A DNA stretch of 64,000 bases from Setomelanomma holmii (Eukaryota > Ascomycota > Dothideomycetes > Pleosporales > Phaeosphaeriaceae): assembly GCA_010015745.1 (NCBI GenBank), contig ML978176.1:126400-190399 (forward strand), written 5' to 3'. Below the pieces are notes generated by a model. It was not told the DNA's origin and ran no database searches. It saw only the letters and a program-made list of their open reading frames with translations. Of this stretch, positions 32,987-44,713 are shown one piece after another (position 1 is the first letter of the stretch; every line of letters begins with the position of its first letter). The position numbers and the translations under genes were made by a program.

Positions 32987-34316
32987 ATGGCCACAGCTCC
33001 AGTCGATGGAGATGCCGCAAAGACATCAATCACGCCTCTACTGAAACGACTGTGGCACGAATCGCCTGCGACAAAACCGGATGCCACTGAAATTGCGGCT
33101 GCTCTTTCATTGATATTCACAAACAGTCTCTCCGAGGTTCAAACGGGAGCATTATTAACATGTCTACATTTCACCGACCGAGACAGGAAAGCTGACGTTC
33201 TTGCCAAATGCTCGGCAGCAATGCGGGACTTCTCGACTGGCATCGATGTGAAAGGACTCGAGCAACTACTTCAAGAGCGAGGGAGGAAAGAGGGAGACTA
33301 TCATGGAGGACTGGTATGTACCACCCAGCAGTTTCATGCGATTGCACTTCGATGAAAATGAATATCGTGTCTCTGCTGGTACATTTGCAGGTGACTGACC
33401 AGGGGTACAGTGTGATATAGTCGGCACAGGCGGTGACTCCCACAACACCTTCAACATCAGCACCACATCTTCAATTCTTGCCTCGTCACTTCTTATGATC
33501 GCCAAACACGGTAACAAAGCCTCAACTTCGCGCTCTGGCTCGGCAGATCTTCTTTCTTGTGCGCCGCCAAAACCACCAGTCATTACTGCCATCGCTCCTT
33601 CTACCATTCTCGAAATCTACCGTCACACCAACTATGCCTTCCTCTTTGCGCCAATCTTCCACCCTGGAGCACGGCACGCGGCGAGTATCCGAAGGCAGCT
33701 CGGCTGGCGCACCATTTTCAACTTGCTCGGTCCACTAGCAAACCCATTGCACGATCTAATCGAGGCGCGTGTGCTGGGTGTAGCGAGGAAAGAGATTGGG
33801 CCCGACTTTGCAGAATCGCTGCGGCAATCTGGATGTCGAAAAGGGATGATCATCTGCGGCGACGAAGAGCTTGATGAATTATCCTGTGCTGGGCCAACGC
33901 ACTGCTGGCGCTTAGTGGAAAATGCGTCGACCGGCAAAGTCGACATCAATTACTTCACGGTCACTCCAGAAGACTTTGGTCTCCCCACACATCCGTTATC
34001 CGAGGTATCACCGGGCCAGTCACCAGAAAGGAACGCGGAGATTCTGATGGACATTTTGCAAGGGAAGGTCCCCGTCGATGACCCGATTCTGCACTTCGTG
34101 TATCTCAATACCGCGGCATTGTTTGTTGTCAGCGGCATTTGCGATGCGGATTCGAGCAACATGGGCTACGGCGATGATGGCAACGTGATCAAGGAAGTTG
34201 GGCCCGGAGGCGGACGCTGGAAGGAAGGTGTTAGGAGAGCGAAGTGGGCCATTCAAAGCGGCGAGGCGTATAGGCAGTGGGAAAAGTTTGTCGAGATTAC
34301 GAATCGTGTCGCGTAG
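32987..34316 (+). CDS. TRP4: Anthranilate phosphoribosyltransferase (tryptophan biosynthesis)
   Basis: Exon 1 (32987-33313) and exon 2 (33411-34316) join in phase 0 over a 97-bp intron, giving 410 aa, somewhat longer than yeast Trp4 (380 aa). The enzyme transfers phosphoribose from PRPP to anthranilate, an early step of tryptophan synthesis. Visible signatures: the glycine-rich PRPP loop CDIVGTGGDSHNTFNIST, the anthranilate-site segment KHGNKASTSRSGSADLL, and the later FNLLGPLANPL. The N-terminal helices (LLKRLWHESPATKPDATEI) match the family's helical domain. Residues typical of catalysis are all present and no damage was seen. Confidence 0.96.
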
Positions 34317-36766
34317 GGATCAAAAATTCACTATGGTGTACAGAAATTTTAGCTACCAGACACTGGAAAGTCTCCTATGAAGAGAGCCTCCTATGGGTGA
34401 GCTATCAGTTCTCTTCTCTTGGATACACATGAAGACAGCGTGAGCCTACCTCTGGCACACAATTGCTACCAAATCGAGCGTTAGCGGGTTTCGCCATAGG
34501 GGAATCGCTTACAATGGTACTGTTGCATGTTGATCCTCATGGTCAAACGATATGCAATAGACCTTGTGGCATTGGTTCTGCTGAGCCCATCACTTAGAAT
34601 TCTAGAAGACGTCTTTTTAGGAGCTACTGCAAGTCGAAGGACTCGCGCAAGGGATGGTTGCCGTTCGATCCCGGCGACCTAGGTGGCACAAGTTTCTGAA
34701 GCTGCGAGCAGAACGAAGACGCCTGGGCAGGTTTTGGGAACCAATAATACGCGCCTCTCATTCGGACTTCATATCCAGTGCCAGGAGGAGCGCCTTCCCA
34801 AACTAACAGCTCAGGTCTTGGTGGAGACGTACCTGCTCCTTCCGCAAGGTTCGATCAGCACGTTCACGTTCTGCTCTCGAACCCGACACATCATGTCTGC
34901 TTCATTGTGATCTATATTTCTATGGGTCACGAATGTGCTTTTTGAGCACCGCGCCTGACGCCCAAATAGGCGATCCGTAGTCTGACTGCGACCGAACGCA
35001 AATTCGTCATAGAGCGCTCACCGATCACGATGACTTCCCAGCAAAACCAGTGGCCTTCTGACGTCAAAGCCGCATGTCTGTCGCTGTGCTATTCGTTGCC
35101 TACGCCGACGATACACCGCTCTGGTTGTACCACGATCTGCGGATCACTGCTCGCAGGTCCCCGCCTGTGACCGCATTTATGCATCCATGCATGAAACAGT
35201 GTACCGCAGCCAAGGACGTTTGACGCCATTAGCATACCCTGCTCACCATCGACTTGAGGAGCTTCAAGACTGCCCAGACCTTTCTGAGGGCTTACCTCGG
35301 GTATCGGAAGCTGAATTGTGTATGCGTGGAGCTAATGGTTGTTATGCCGTCGTCGCCTATTAGTCGACCCCTACATCAATCGTGGCTCTCCTGCATGTTC
35401 CATTACGCTGCGAGCAGTCTACCGAAGACAGAATCTATGCGCACATTTCTAGGAGCACTGCTTCAAAGTAAAAACAACTGCGAAGATGTTGCGATTCAAC
35501 CACTTACGGAGACCATGCCTGTCCGTGGGGCGAAGCCAATCTGCACAATCAGCCGGATCGAGTATCGGGCAGAAGCAGGATCTCGCCAACATGATTCTGC
35601 AGCCTCAGGCTATCGATATGCTGTGCTCCTCGTCGCATGCAACACGACATCATGCTAATTAATCGTAGTGCAAGCACCAAAACGGCGCTTCCACGGACTG
35701 GCATGTTCATGGAAATGTCAAAAGTCCTTTCCGCGCTTGTGAACCGAGACCAGCCCTGGACACGGAGCCACTCGAGTTCTGGACGTGCACCACATGGCTG
35801 ATATACCCTGTCGCTGCAGGTGGTTCAGCCCGTCTGCCAGCGATTCTTGCAAACCCGGAGCCTGCTAGGTGAGGGCGTGGGAAGCCTTTGGATGTTGCAA
35901 CGGTCGTAGAGGAGAAGCCCGGAAGACACGGAAAGGGTGTTGTTCTGGTCGGACCGAAGTCGTGCTTGAACTTTTCGACAATACTGAATGATGTGGTGAA
36001 CGGATCGTGGGGGACAACACAGTCAGCGAGGCGGAGTTGATGGCCTTTTAAAGCAACAGCCACCCAGTAGAGACTGGCGCGTGTCGCGGCGACTTGTCGT
36101 TTCTTCGCAAGAGAATTGCCCGTCGAGGCAGATCGGTCGCTTATATGGATGTTGCTGCCAGGGTCGGCCGTTAGCGCCTGGTTCTATCGGTCGTTCGGAG
36201 TGAAGAGCAACGTTAATAGCCGTGTGCCCGCAGACGTCGAAGCCAGAACATTTGTGAGATCCCACATAACTGACACCGGAAGACTGCAGGCCATCTGATA
36301 GGACGAGTGCGACAAACGGCGCATCCTCTTGTGGTTTGTGGTGTGCCCGCCGCGTTGACCGCCCCGCACGTTCTCGGCTCGACACCCGCCAGCGACATTT
36401 ACGGGCCGCATCTCAGCACCACGCGAAGAACCCGACTGCTGAAGACGACGCGCAGAACACATCTTCGGCACGCTTAACTCCTGAAGCGCCAAAGTCCGAC
36501 TTGATCACGCCGCCAAAATTTCGGCCTCTTCAGAATTTGGTGCTGGGGCGCCCGGCCTTGGTCTTACAGCCGGGAAGCCACCGCGGCCTGCAGCACCTAT
36601 CCGCGTAGATCAACTGCCGCGACGACAGCCATCTCCTGTATTGCAGCAGCCATCTCCTCTGACACAGCCATCGCCGTCCACAGTGGAGGCGTCTCCGCTG
36701 CAGACTCCGGGCCCGTCAGATACCAATGGTTTTGCGCAAGCCACAGGAAGACGGCCTGAAGGGAGG
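34317..36766. other. 2.4-kb intergenic region; the last 280 bp may be coding
   Basis: No recognisable gene in most of it. An 8-bp-stem hairpin (GGTTGCCG / CGGCGACC) sits at 34656-34679. From 36485 to 36766 the frame of the downstream Zn2Cys6 gene is open and Pro/Gln/Ser-rich but has no ATG, so an upstream first exon probably exists and was not located. Confidence 0.45.
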
Positions 36767-39735
36767 ATGCGTGCGTCGATTGCTTGTGCGAGATGTCGTC
36801 GGAGCAAAACCAAGTGCGAGAACGGGGGCAGTGGCACCGTCTGCAAGAGCTGTGCCATCAACAAGAGACCGTGCGAGTACAAAGATGCACCTGCAACACC
36901 CACCAGCGGTGGCACTTATCAAGGCCGTGAAAGCACCACTGGGGAGGTTGATGTGAGTGCATGTGTTTCATCATGTGATTCTTCGTGCCCAATCAGATCG
37001 CGAGTCACTCCTGTCTGATGTCTCCAGAGCTGTTCCTGAGCTCCGCATTCAAATTGTTCTTGTCTTGCGCCTTGGACAAATGTCGTTGAGCTTCTGCAAC
37101 TCCCCGCTGTGCATGACATCGAATCATGCTTCCATTTATCTTCCACGAGCTCCGCGGGCAATCAAGCAAACTGACATCTCCAATCTAGGTGCAGCCCAAG
37201 AAACGCAAGCGGACTACAGCCCCTAGCTCGGGCGTAGTACATGGCTTGACTGATGGTTTGCGAACACATGAAGACCTTTTGGACTCGCCTTGGCTGGTCC
37301 CAAAAGTCTGGATAGAACTGGTAAGCAAGCCAGCTCTTAGCGAAAGACTCGGGCTGACAAAAAGTCATAGTTTGACATCTACGAAAAGCATTTCGCCTCA
37401 GACCTCCCATTTCTACACCGCAGAAGATTCTTGAGCCCCCTGCAACAAGATGCAGCCGGCGACACCACTTCTCCGAGAAATGGCAGCGAATCATTACCGC
37501 GCCCACCCCACGATGCTCCGTTGTTACTAGCGTTTCTGGCTCTGACAGCAAGATATCATGGCGAACTCCTGCCTCGTTTTGGCGGATCGAAGCCGATCGC
37601 AACTGCGCAAATCTTTGCCGATGCAACGCGCAAGAGGCTGTCAGGAGTAGACAGCAAGCCGTCATTGGAGAAGGCACAGACATATCTGTTCCTTGCTTAC
37701 CACCAATTCACAGCCATGCAAGGTGACGACAGTTGGCTCGAGATTGGAAATGCAATCCGAATAACTCAAGTCCTCGGCTATCAGCATGATGAGTCTAGGA
37801 AAGACTTCGATGTCGTAGACAAAAATGATGATTTCGCACAAGAAGAAGCTTTCATCGACCAGGAGATTCAACGCCGCACGGTTTGGAGTTGTTTCATCCT
37901 GGATCGACTTGCGAGCTGCGGAAAACATCGCCCGCAAGGCTTGAACGTGGAGGATCTGAATGAGATTCAATTGCCCTGTAGCGACATGGCGTTCAGTCGA
38001 GGTACACAGGTGAGAACAAGGCGTCTAGGCGAGACTGACAAAAAGTACGCCGAGCGGAGGGAGTTGGTGAGGATTAGACACCTCGAGCAAGCAGACGGCC
38101 CGCGTGACAATGCTCGTGGAAGTCGTGGGAACGATGAGACTGAATGGGAAGTGGGCGCAGCAGAAGGAGAGCTCAGCTTGTACGTGCAAGCAGTGAATCA
38201 CTTTGGGAACGTTATGCGATGGTCGAACAAATCTCGGCGGTGAGTTACTTTTGTGTCGGTTTCTGCATTGTCTCTGCTCACGCAAACTAGTCAAGAAGCA
38301 TTACCTCCTTATGAGAACGGGTCCAAATTCAAGGAGCTCGAGGAAGATGGTCAGCGGTTGAAGGGCGCACTGCCAAGAAATCTCACATTAACACCGCGAA
38401 ACACGAGCCACCACGTAACCTACAAAACCGGACGAAACTACTTGCTCATTCATGCCCTGCATACGCTCTGTACGATTGCTTTGTACAGAGAATACATGCC
38501 CTTCCTTCCGTTCATTGTTAAGAGGCCGCAAGGCCCGTTAGACGAGCCGCGCATCGATGAGAAGAAGTTCCCTCTACCACATCCAGATTACTGGGTGAAG
38601 CAGGCACGGGATTGTTTCGGCGATGCGAGAGAGTTTGCAGACCTCCTCAAGGCTTGCCGAGCGGCAAATGCGCTTGCGGAAAGCCCATTCGCTGGCTTTA
38701 CATGCTACATCGTGTCTTGGTGTGGTGAGTAATACTTCTTGCCCCGTGTCGTCTATGCTGAATCGTTCAGCGTTATACTGTCACTTCTTCCCACGCATGG
38801 ATCCGGATCGTGCACTGGACTCTCGCTTACAACCTAGTGTGTGGAACACCATTAATGATATCATCGTCGACATGGAGGCTCGTTTCATCATTCCCAACCA
38901 GTGGCTTGATCTCCTCGTGCGGGTCCATCGATTCTTCAAGGAGAAGCGAGCGGACTATGTCAGTAATGGCGGTTCGCCTGGGAGCACCAATAGTGATCGC
39001 GGCGGTGATGCTGGCTTGAAAGACTACATTGGGTTCTTCGAAAGCGCCCATAAGGGCATTGGTAGCGTCACTGGAACCTGGAATCCAACGCCCGTCAATC
39101 GCGACGAACTGATGCTCGAATCACACGATCGGAATGAGGCAGAAAGTCCCGCAAGGATTTGCATGACCGAAGGTACACCATCCGCTTGGACGACGGTCAA
39201 CAAGTCCTCCGCAGAGACGGAATCGGTGGGCGAATCGCCTGCGATGATAACACAAAGCCAAGATGTGCGAAATCACGGCCAGTACCCTGATGCAATCGTG
39301 AATGATGCAGCTCGGAACCCACCGTACAATCTCCACACCTTTCAGCCGCTTCAGACTCCCTTGGACAGGCATGCAACGGCCTCTGCCTCTCACTATGCAA
39401 ACACAGGGGCCCATCTGCCAATGATTTCGGCAAATCGCAATATATACGGAGTCCAAGGCTCTGCTCCCAGCAATTCGACCACGCATGTAGGAAGCCAAGG
39501 CTATTGGCCACCGCAACAAGGCCAACAGGCTCTGCCGAATTACCAGTATTTACACGATCTGGAAGCAGCAGGAGCGGCTAGCAACTACAATGCTGACCTT
39601 TTCTTCATGCAGCGTGCCGACCCATCCATTGGTGAGACGTACGATCAGAACTACCAAGGGATGTGGCTTGGAGAGGTCCCGCAGCTTCCAATCCACCAAT
39701 ACTCCTGGAATGAAACAGCATATGAGCCCCAGTAA
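36767..39735 (+). CDS. Zn(II)2Cys6 fungal-specific transcription factor
   Basis: Exons 36767-36952, 37189-37320, 37371-38239, 38291-38724 and 38771-39735 give 861 aa counted from the first in-frame ATG. The zinc cluster CARCRRSKTKC...C..C......C lies at residues 8-36, followed by a basic segment PKKRKR after intron 1. The fungal_trans middle homology region spans about 110-480 (FDIYEKHFASDLPFLHRR, DQEIQRRTVWSCFILDRL). The C-terminus is Gln/Asn/Tyr-rich, as in activation regions. Intron 1 is 236 bp; the others are 46-51 bp, so intron 1 may hide a small exon. The real start is likely upstream, because the frame is open to 36485 without an ATG. Target genes are unknown. Its neighbours (TRP4 and a tRNA) give no pathway hint. 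Confidence 0.86.
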
Positions 39736-40879
39736 AAGACGGGTACGGCGCAGAGTCGGCGTACCTGCCTATCGCCATGCGAGGTCGTTGTCAGTCCTGA
39801 CTTTGTACTACTTTTTTGGGTTATTTCGTTGCGCCTCAGTACGTTGACGATGCGCATTTCCGTATTCAGGATGGCTACGACCGCCTTTTACTCTCTCACA
39901 TCGCGACGCGTTCGGCACTGGTGTGGTGGTTGCGGCATTGGGAGTGAAGAGGAATATCATGTACATTTCGGGTCCGGAACACGGCGGCGCTTTCAATTTC
40001 ACAAACACGGCTGGCTCCTTTTATCAAGCAGGGGTCACTTGACGGCGGCGATCATGTACGAGCTCTTTTTTATCGAGTGTTTCGAATAGTACGGGAGGCT
40101 GTCTTTTGCTTTCGTGGTCTGGACAGCTACGTGAAGCTGCCACCACACGTTGGTCTTTTGCTTGCATATTCTCAAAAGGATGCGCCTATCTTGGTATCTC
40201 TACAAAATAAGATGAGTGTTGAGTGTCACTCTACTGCGGTTGCATAAATCGCTCTCCGCGCGTAGGCGTGCCTTCGTTCACATCAATTGCACGCGATAAT
40301 GTCGAAAGCCACAATAGCCAGTGCATTATCACCTGACAGGGCGCTAACTTGATAGCTCTCATGTCCATGAGCATACTAGCTGTGTATTCTGCTTCGAAGC
40401 TGTGTTTGAAGAGAACTGGTTATTATCCATCCTTCAGCTAATCTGCGTGGTACCAAGTTCTGCACATCGTGGAAGGTGCTCATGGCCAGACGCATGTGTG
40501 ATATGCACAATCCTGTTGCCTCAGCTAACAAAGCACAACAGAGTCAGGTACGTGACACTAGAGTGCAGGTGCACAAATGAAACGCGACATACTCCGACCT
40601 CCCATAGTGATGCAATGATCAAGACGTCTTCCCGTTTCTTCGAACTCACTGCCCTAACAATCCGTACCCAAGTATCGCACCTTCCCCAAATCCCAACAGC
40701 TCCTTCCTCACACCCCTCCAGACTGCCCTACTCTTTCCCCATCTTCTCCAAGCTTACCTCGCCTTCCTAACTACCCATATACCCACAGCACACATCCCGA
40801 AAACCACCATTACATCCCCGTTTTAGTCGATATATACCTCAAAATTCCCAACCACAACGTCGAACTACAACACTATACA
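39736..40879. other. Intergenic region
   Basis: It holds the 3' flank of the Zn2Cys6 gene and the upstream flank of the tRNA gene. Nothing recognisable was found. Confidence 0.45.
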
Positions 40880-40967
40880 TTCTAATTAGTACAGTGGCTA
40901 GTATATCCGGCTCTCAACTTTGCTTTGAGTTTCCTGGAAGACCGGAGTTCGATCCTCCGATTCGGAG
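40880..40967 (+). tRNA. tRNA-Glu (anticodon CTC) with a 16-nt intron
   Basis: The cloverleaf folds by hand. Acceptor TTCTAAT (40880-40886) pairs with ATTCGGA (40960-40966), with one T-G wobble and one T-C mismatch. The D arm is GTAC/GTAT around loop AGTGGCTA. Anticodon stem TCCGG (40906-40910) pairs with CTGGA (40934-40938) and displays CTC at 40913-40915. The T arm is CGGAG-TTCGATC-CTCCG (40943-40959), and the discriminator base is G at 40967. An intron sits at the canonical place after position 37 (40917-40932). Internal A box TAGTACAGTGG and B box GAGTTCGATCC are present. The acceptor mismatch at pair 4-69 raises the possibility of a weak or decaying copy. Confidence 0.82.
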
Positions 40968-40968
40968 A

Positions 40969-40980
40969 TTTTTGCTTTTT
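40969..40980 (+). terminator. RNA polymerase III terminator after tRNA-Glu
   Basis: Two TTTTT runs separated by GC start two bases after the discriminator base, the standard poly-T stop for Pol III. Confidence 0.75.
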
Positions 40981-43900
40981 GGTTTCGTTTGGTGAGGTTG
41001 GGAGGAGGATGTAACTTTGGTTTGTGAATAAGACGTGGTGAAGGGGGAGATGGGGCGGATGACTTCAGGTCAGTCCATGCTTCGTGCGCTTGGTGATGCG
41101 GCTTGTTCGAGGAAGGATGTGGCGGAGCGAATGAGTGGTTGCATGACTTGTTTGTGAGGCTACTTTGGGAAAGGAATGGAGCTGTCTGACGATGAGTGTT
41201 CTTGGTGATCAAGGGGCATGTGTAGATGTAGATGTAGATCATGGAATGGGGTTTGCTGTATGCTGCTGCGGCGTGCCTCTCTCTGCGTAGTCGCGGCTAT
41301 CTGGTTTGAGTTGAGAACCGCGCGAGCGGAATTTGGCGACGTCACTAGTTGGTAAGCTGAGCAGTAGAATAGTAGATTTAAGGATTTATTAATAAAAGGC
41401 TTGCTGTGCGCACCTGACGAGGTCCTCCAGGAAGTGTAAGTGAACGATCAGAGCATCTATTCATGACTTATCAAGCTCTGACCCGAGGAGTTAGTGTAAT
41501 ATATAAGCTTCCATAGTTGGAATGAAGCACTCGATCAAATGCATGCGTGAAAGTTGCGAAAGACCTTTGATGCAAGATGGGCGCCAAAGCTCGAGGCAAG
41601 GGACTACGGACTGAGCATCTACAATCAGCCGTGATGTAATCGACAAATCACTTAGTCCATGTCGCTACTTACAGTCGGTAGCAAGAGATCTACCCCCAGC
41701 ATACATGAGGTTGTTTTCCATTTTCGTCAAGTCAACGGTGCAACTCCACCCGAGTGGCAAACCTCACTACATCGTGGTGGCTGTGTGCATGCATACGAAG
41801 CCCGTCTTCGCATCCCATACTATTGAATTCCCGCAAACCTGTGCATTGGAATCTGCATCCAAGACTGCTGATCAGCGATAGATCTTGCGTTCTGAACGCT
41901 GTTTGGAAGATGTATGCTGCACGCATGCAGGTGCCAGATGTGTATTGTTTCAGATGACAGATGCAGTGGGATACCGATTCGTGGATGCGGTGCCACGGGG
42001 GTATGCATGTCGCTTATGTGGTGGAAGAAGGTGTGGAGGATTGTTTGGCTGGCTGGTGAGTGTGATTTGTGTGGAGAAGAGTGAAGCCTGCGTCGATCGA
42101 AGGGGCACCTACTATTGGGATTATCGCTCTCGATGGGCCGATTTGACGCCCTTCAGCTGCATTTTGCGAGGAACAATGTACGATTAGGCGATCGAGCTAA
42201 GGATCCTCTTTGAGTAGATGCGAGTGGGTGTGTTGCGCGAGTTCATGAATCATGAACTCGCAGATCTGAAGACCATAGCACGCGTGCACGCCTGAAGCGT
42301 GATCTCTGTCGAGGAAACTCTCCTCTCGAAGTCTACTAGCATGCAAAGCTGTTACTCTTTGCTTTTCGCCGTGCTTTTGACGCCGCCAGCCCACACAGGG
42401 TCTTTCGACGTCGCCATTGCCGTGTGGCTACGGGACAGGACTTTGCAAGCCGGTATCCTCGTCCCGTAATTTGTAACCGCATCCCCAAAGTCGAATATTG
42501 CCTTGGAAGAGGGATCAGAAACCGAAGGTGCATCTAACTTCTGAACGCCAGAGATGACGAGGAATAAAACCCCGTGATGTAGCACCCACGTTCTAGTTCC
42601 ACAGCCATACTGCATCCTAGGCTAACTCTTCCTCATCCACATCTGTGGCTATGACCAACGTAATGCCAACGCATTCGCCACATGTAAGAAACCTGCTGCG
42701 TGTGCTCGCGCACGCCTTTGCGCCTACCAAGAATGTCAAGAACGATCGATTGGCGGGCTCGTCTCACGGAAAGCAACAAAGTCGATCGTAATGCGGGCTA
42801 TCCCGCACTCCCAACGAGAATCAAACAACTCAAGCTGAGCCTCTGCATAATGCAAGCATCACCTTGCAGCATTGTCTCATGATGTGGACCGGACGGCGAG
42901 CGAGTCTCGCCTACTGTGACGTTGAGAAAGGCAAAGTTGTCAGAAACCGTGGAGATGAACAGGCCTGCAAAGCACGCAAGTATCATTCGATGCTGTTGAA
43001 CCCGCGCATGTTCCTCGCCGATGACGCTCGATCAAGCCATGATGATGCTGAATGCATGCTACGTTCAACAAGAACGAAAAGCGTGCTGTGACATGCAAGG
43101 TCCAGCTCGACAACCGTGGTAAGCAACAAATCCTCACCGTTCAGAAGTTGCACATGGGAGATTGGATGGTGCCCAGATACCCAGCTCTACCAACTACCTC
43201 GTATGCCGTCTTGGTAAAGTCTTGTCTCGGTAGTCAGCTTGAGTGCCGTGTAGGAAGCAGTACCAGGTACCGTGCCTGGACGCCTAAACAACCAACCATT
43301 CGCACATACAGCAGAATTGCTCGCGCAGTTGATCCCCTATTACATAGCCATTCAGCTCATCACAACAGCACTGACGACGCTACCAATGATTCGGCCACCC
43401 ATTCAAACTCAATGCCAAACGTCCGGTGTGCGCTCCGTCGTTTCATTCCTCAAATCTCCACGCGGGCGAAGAACCAAGCTTTTCATGCTCAATCTCGCTT
43501 GTTGCCGCCACGCCCAAACTAAACTGACCTTTGCACCATGAAAACACCTCCAGGATCCAGGAACGCTTTGCCAGTGGTGGTGGCCAATTTAGCAACCGGA
43601 TCTTGCAATGGCGAGAACAGGTAATTCCGCTGACCAGGTTCAAGTTTGCTTACAGCACGTGTACTGCGGCCCGCGGAAGATTTCTTGCAATGTGTGTGAG
43701 TGAGACGGCAAGTGTAGCCTTACCTCCCCTGTATGTTGAGTATGTACCGCGCACTGTATCCTACGAAATCTTGTATCGACAGGCAATATACGTAAATTAT
43801 CTCACTTCATCGCGCCACGGAGTCGCGCTCAGAAACAGACCCTGATTCTCCTTCTCCGTGTCCCTGCAAGTCTGCAAACTTCGCTCCAGCCCTGCAAAAT

Positions 43901-44713
43901 CACGCTTTCCTCTTTCTCGTAGGCACCAAGCCAGGTCCCAATAATCTTTCGCTCACAGTAATTTTGCCTTTTGTAGTTAAGCCAATGACGCCACGCCCAT
44001 GACCTGTCAATCTGAGCGACAAATCAAATGCCAGCGTGCCGACCTCGTGCGGTAAGCAGCCACGGCAAGCCCCCCAGGGGTGAAAACAGGAACATCAGAA
44101 CCTTAAATGCACGGAAAGAATCGATACTATGGCGCAAGAACTGGTCCAGCAGAAATGCGGGGTCTGGAAGCCTTTGGGACTCGCCATGGCTTGACGAAAA
44201 CACGAGGTGAGCTGAAATGAATTGCGATGAGCAAAGATGTGCAAATATTGTAGTATTTGATAAAGTGATGATGTGTCAATCGATTATGTACTCATTGATA
44301 TGGCCATGATCAAGCCCCATTTTTATGCTCTAGTAGAACGCCAGGTATGATGAATGTTTGCGAGCAAGTCGTCGCTTTTGTGGTGGTTGCTCTGCAGGCC
44401 AATCCTGTCAAGACAAGCCATAGTATCCATTCCGATGACAACATACATACAATTCCCAGAATGCGAGAATAGAGACCCTCCCAGAGAACCAAATGGTACA
44501 TGATTAAAACGCTCAGTAAACTCCGAATGCAGTGCTATGTGCGAGCAACGTGCCTGGGATCGTCTTGAATCGACCAGACCAAACGCCGAGCCCGAAGGTG
44601 GTACAAGACCGTAAGGAAGAATCCGCGAAGCGGGTCGCGATGTGTACACGCGGGTCCGAAATCGCGGAACGTGCTACAAATGACGTGCTGGTCGTGTCAT
44701 TGCAGCAAGGAGC
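40981..44713. other. 3.7-kb stretch with no recognisable gene
   Basis: Scattered short open frames have no known motifs. It contains a short GTAGAT tandem (about 41221-41239) and a 25-bp near-perfect palindrome, listed separately. Confidence 0.5.
42237..42261. repeat. 25-bp palindrome (12-bp arms, one-base centre)
   Basis: GCGAGTTCATGA, one A, then TCATGAACTCGC: exact reverse complements. Dyads of this size are rare by chance and often mark protein-binding sites or hairpins. Confidence 0.85.

Noticed and set aside
34620..34685. tRNA-like GTTCGATCCC motif
   Set aside because: The motif sits in the loop of a hairpin with 8-bp arms, but no acceptor stem, D arm or anticodon arm can be paired around it.
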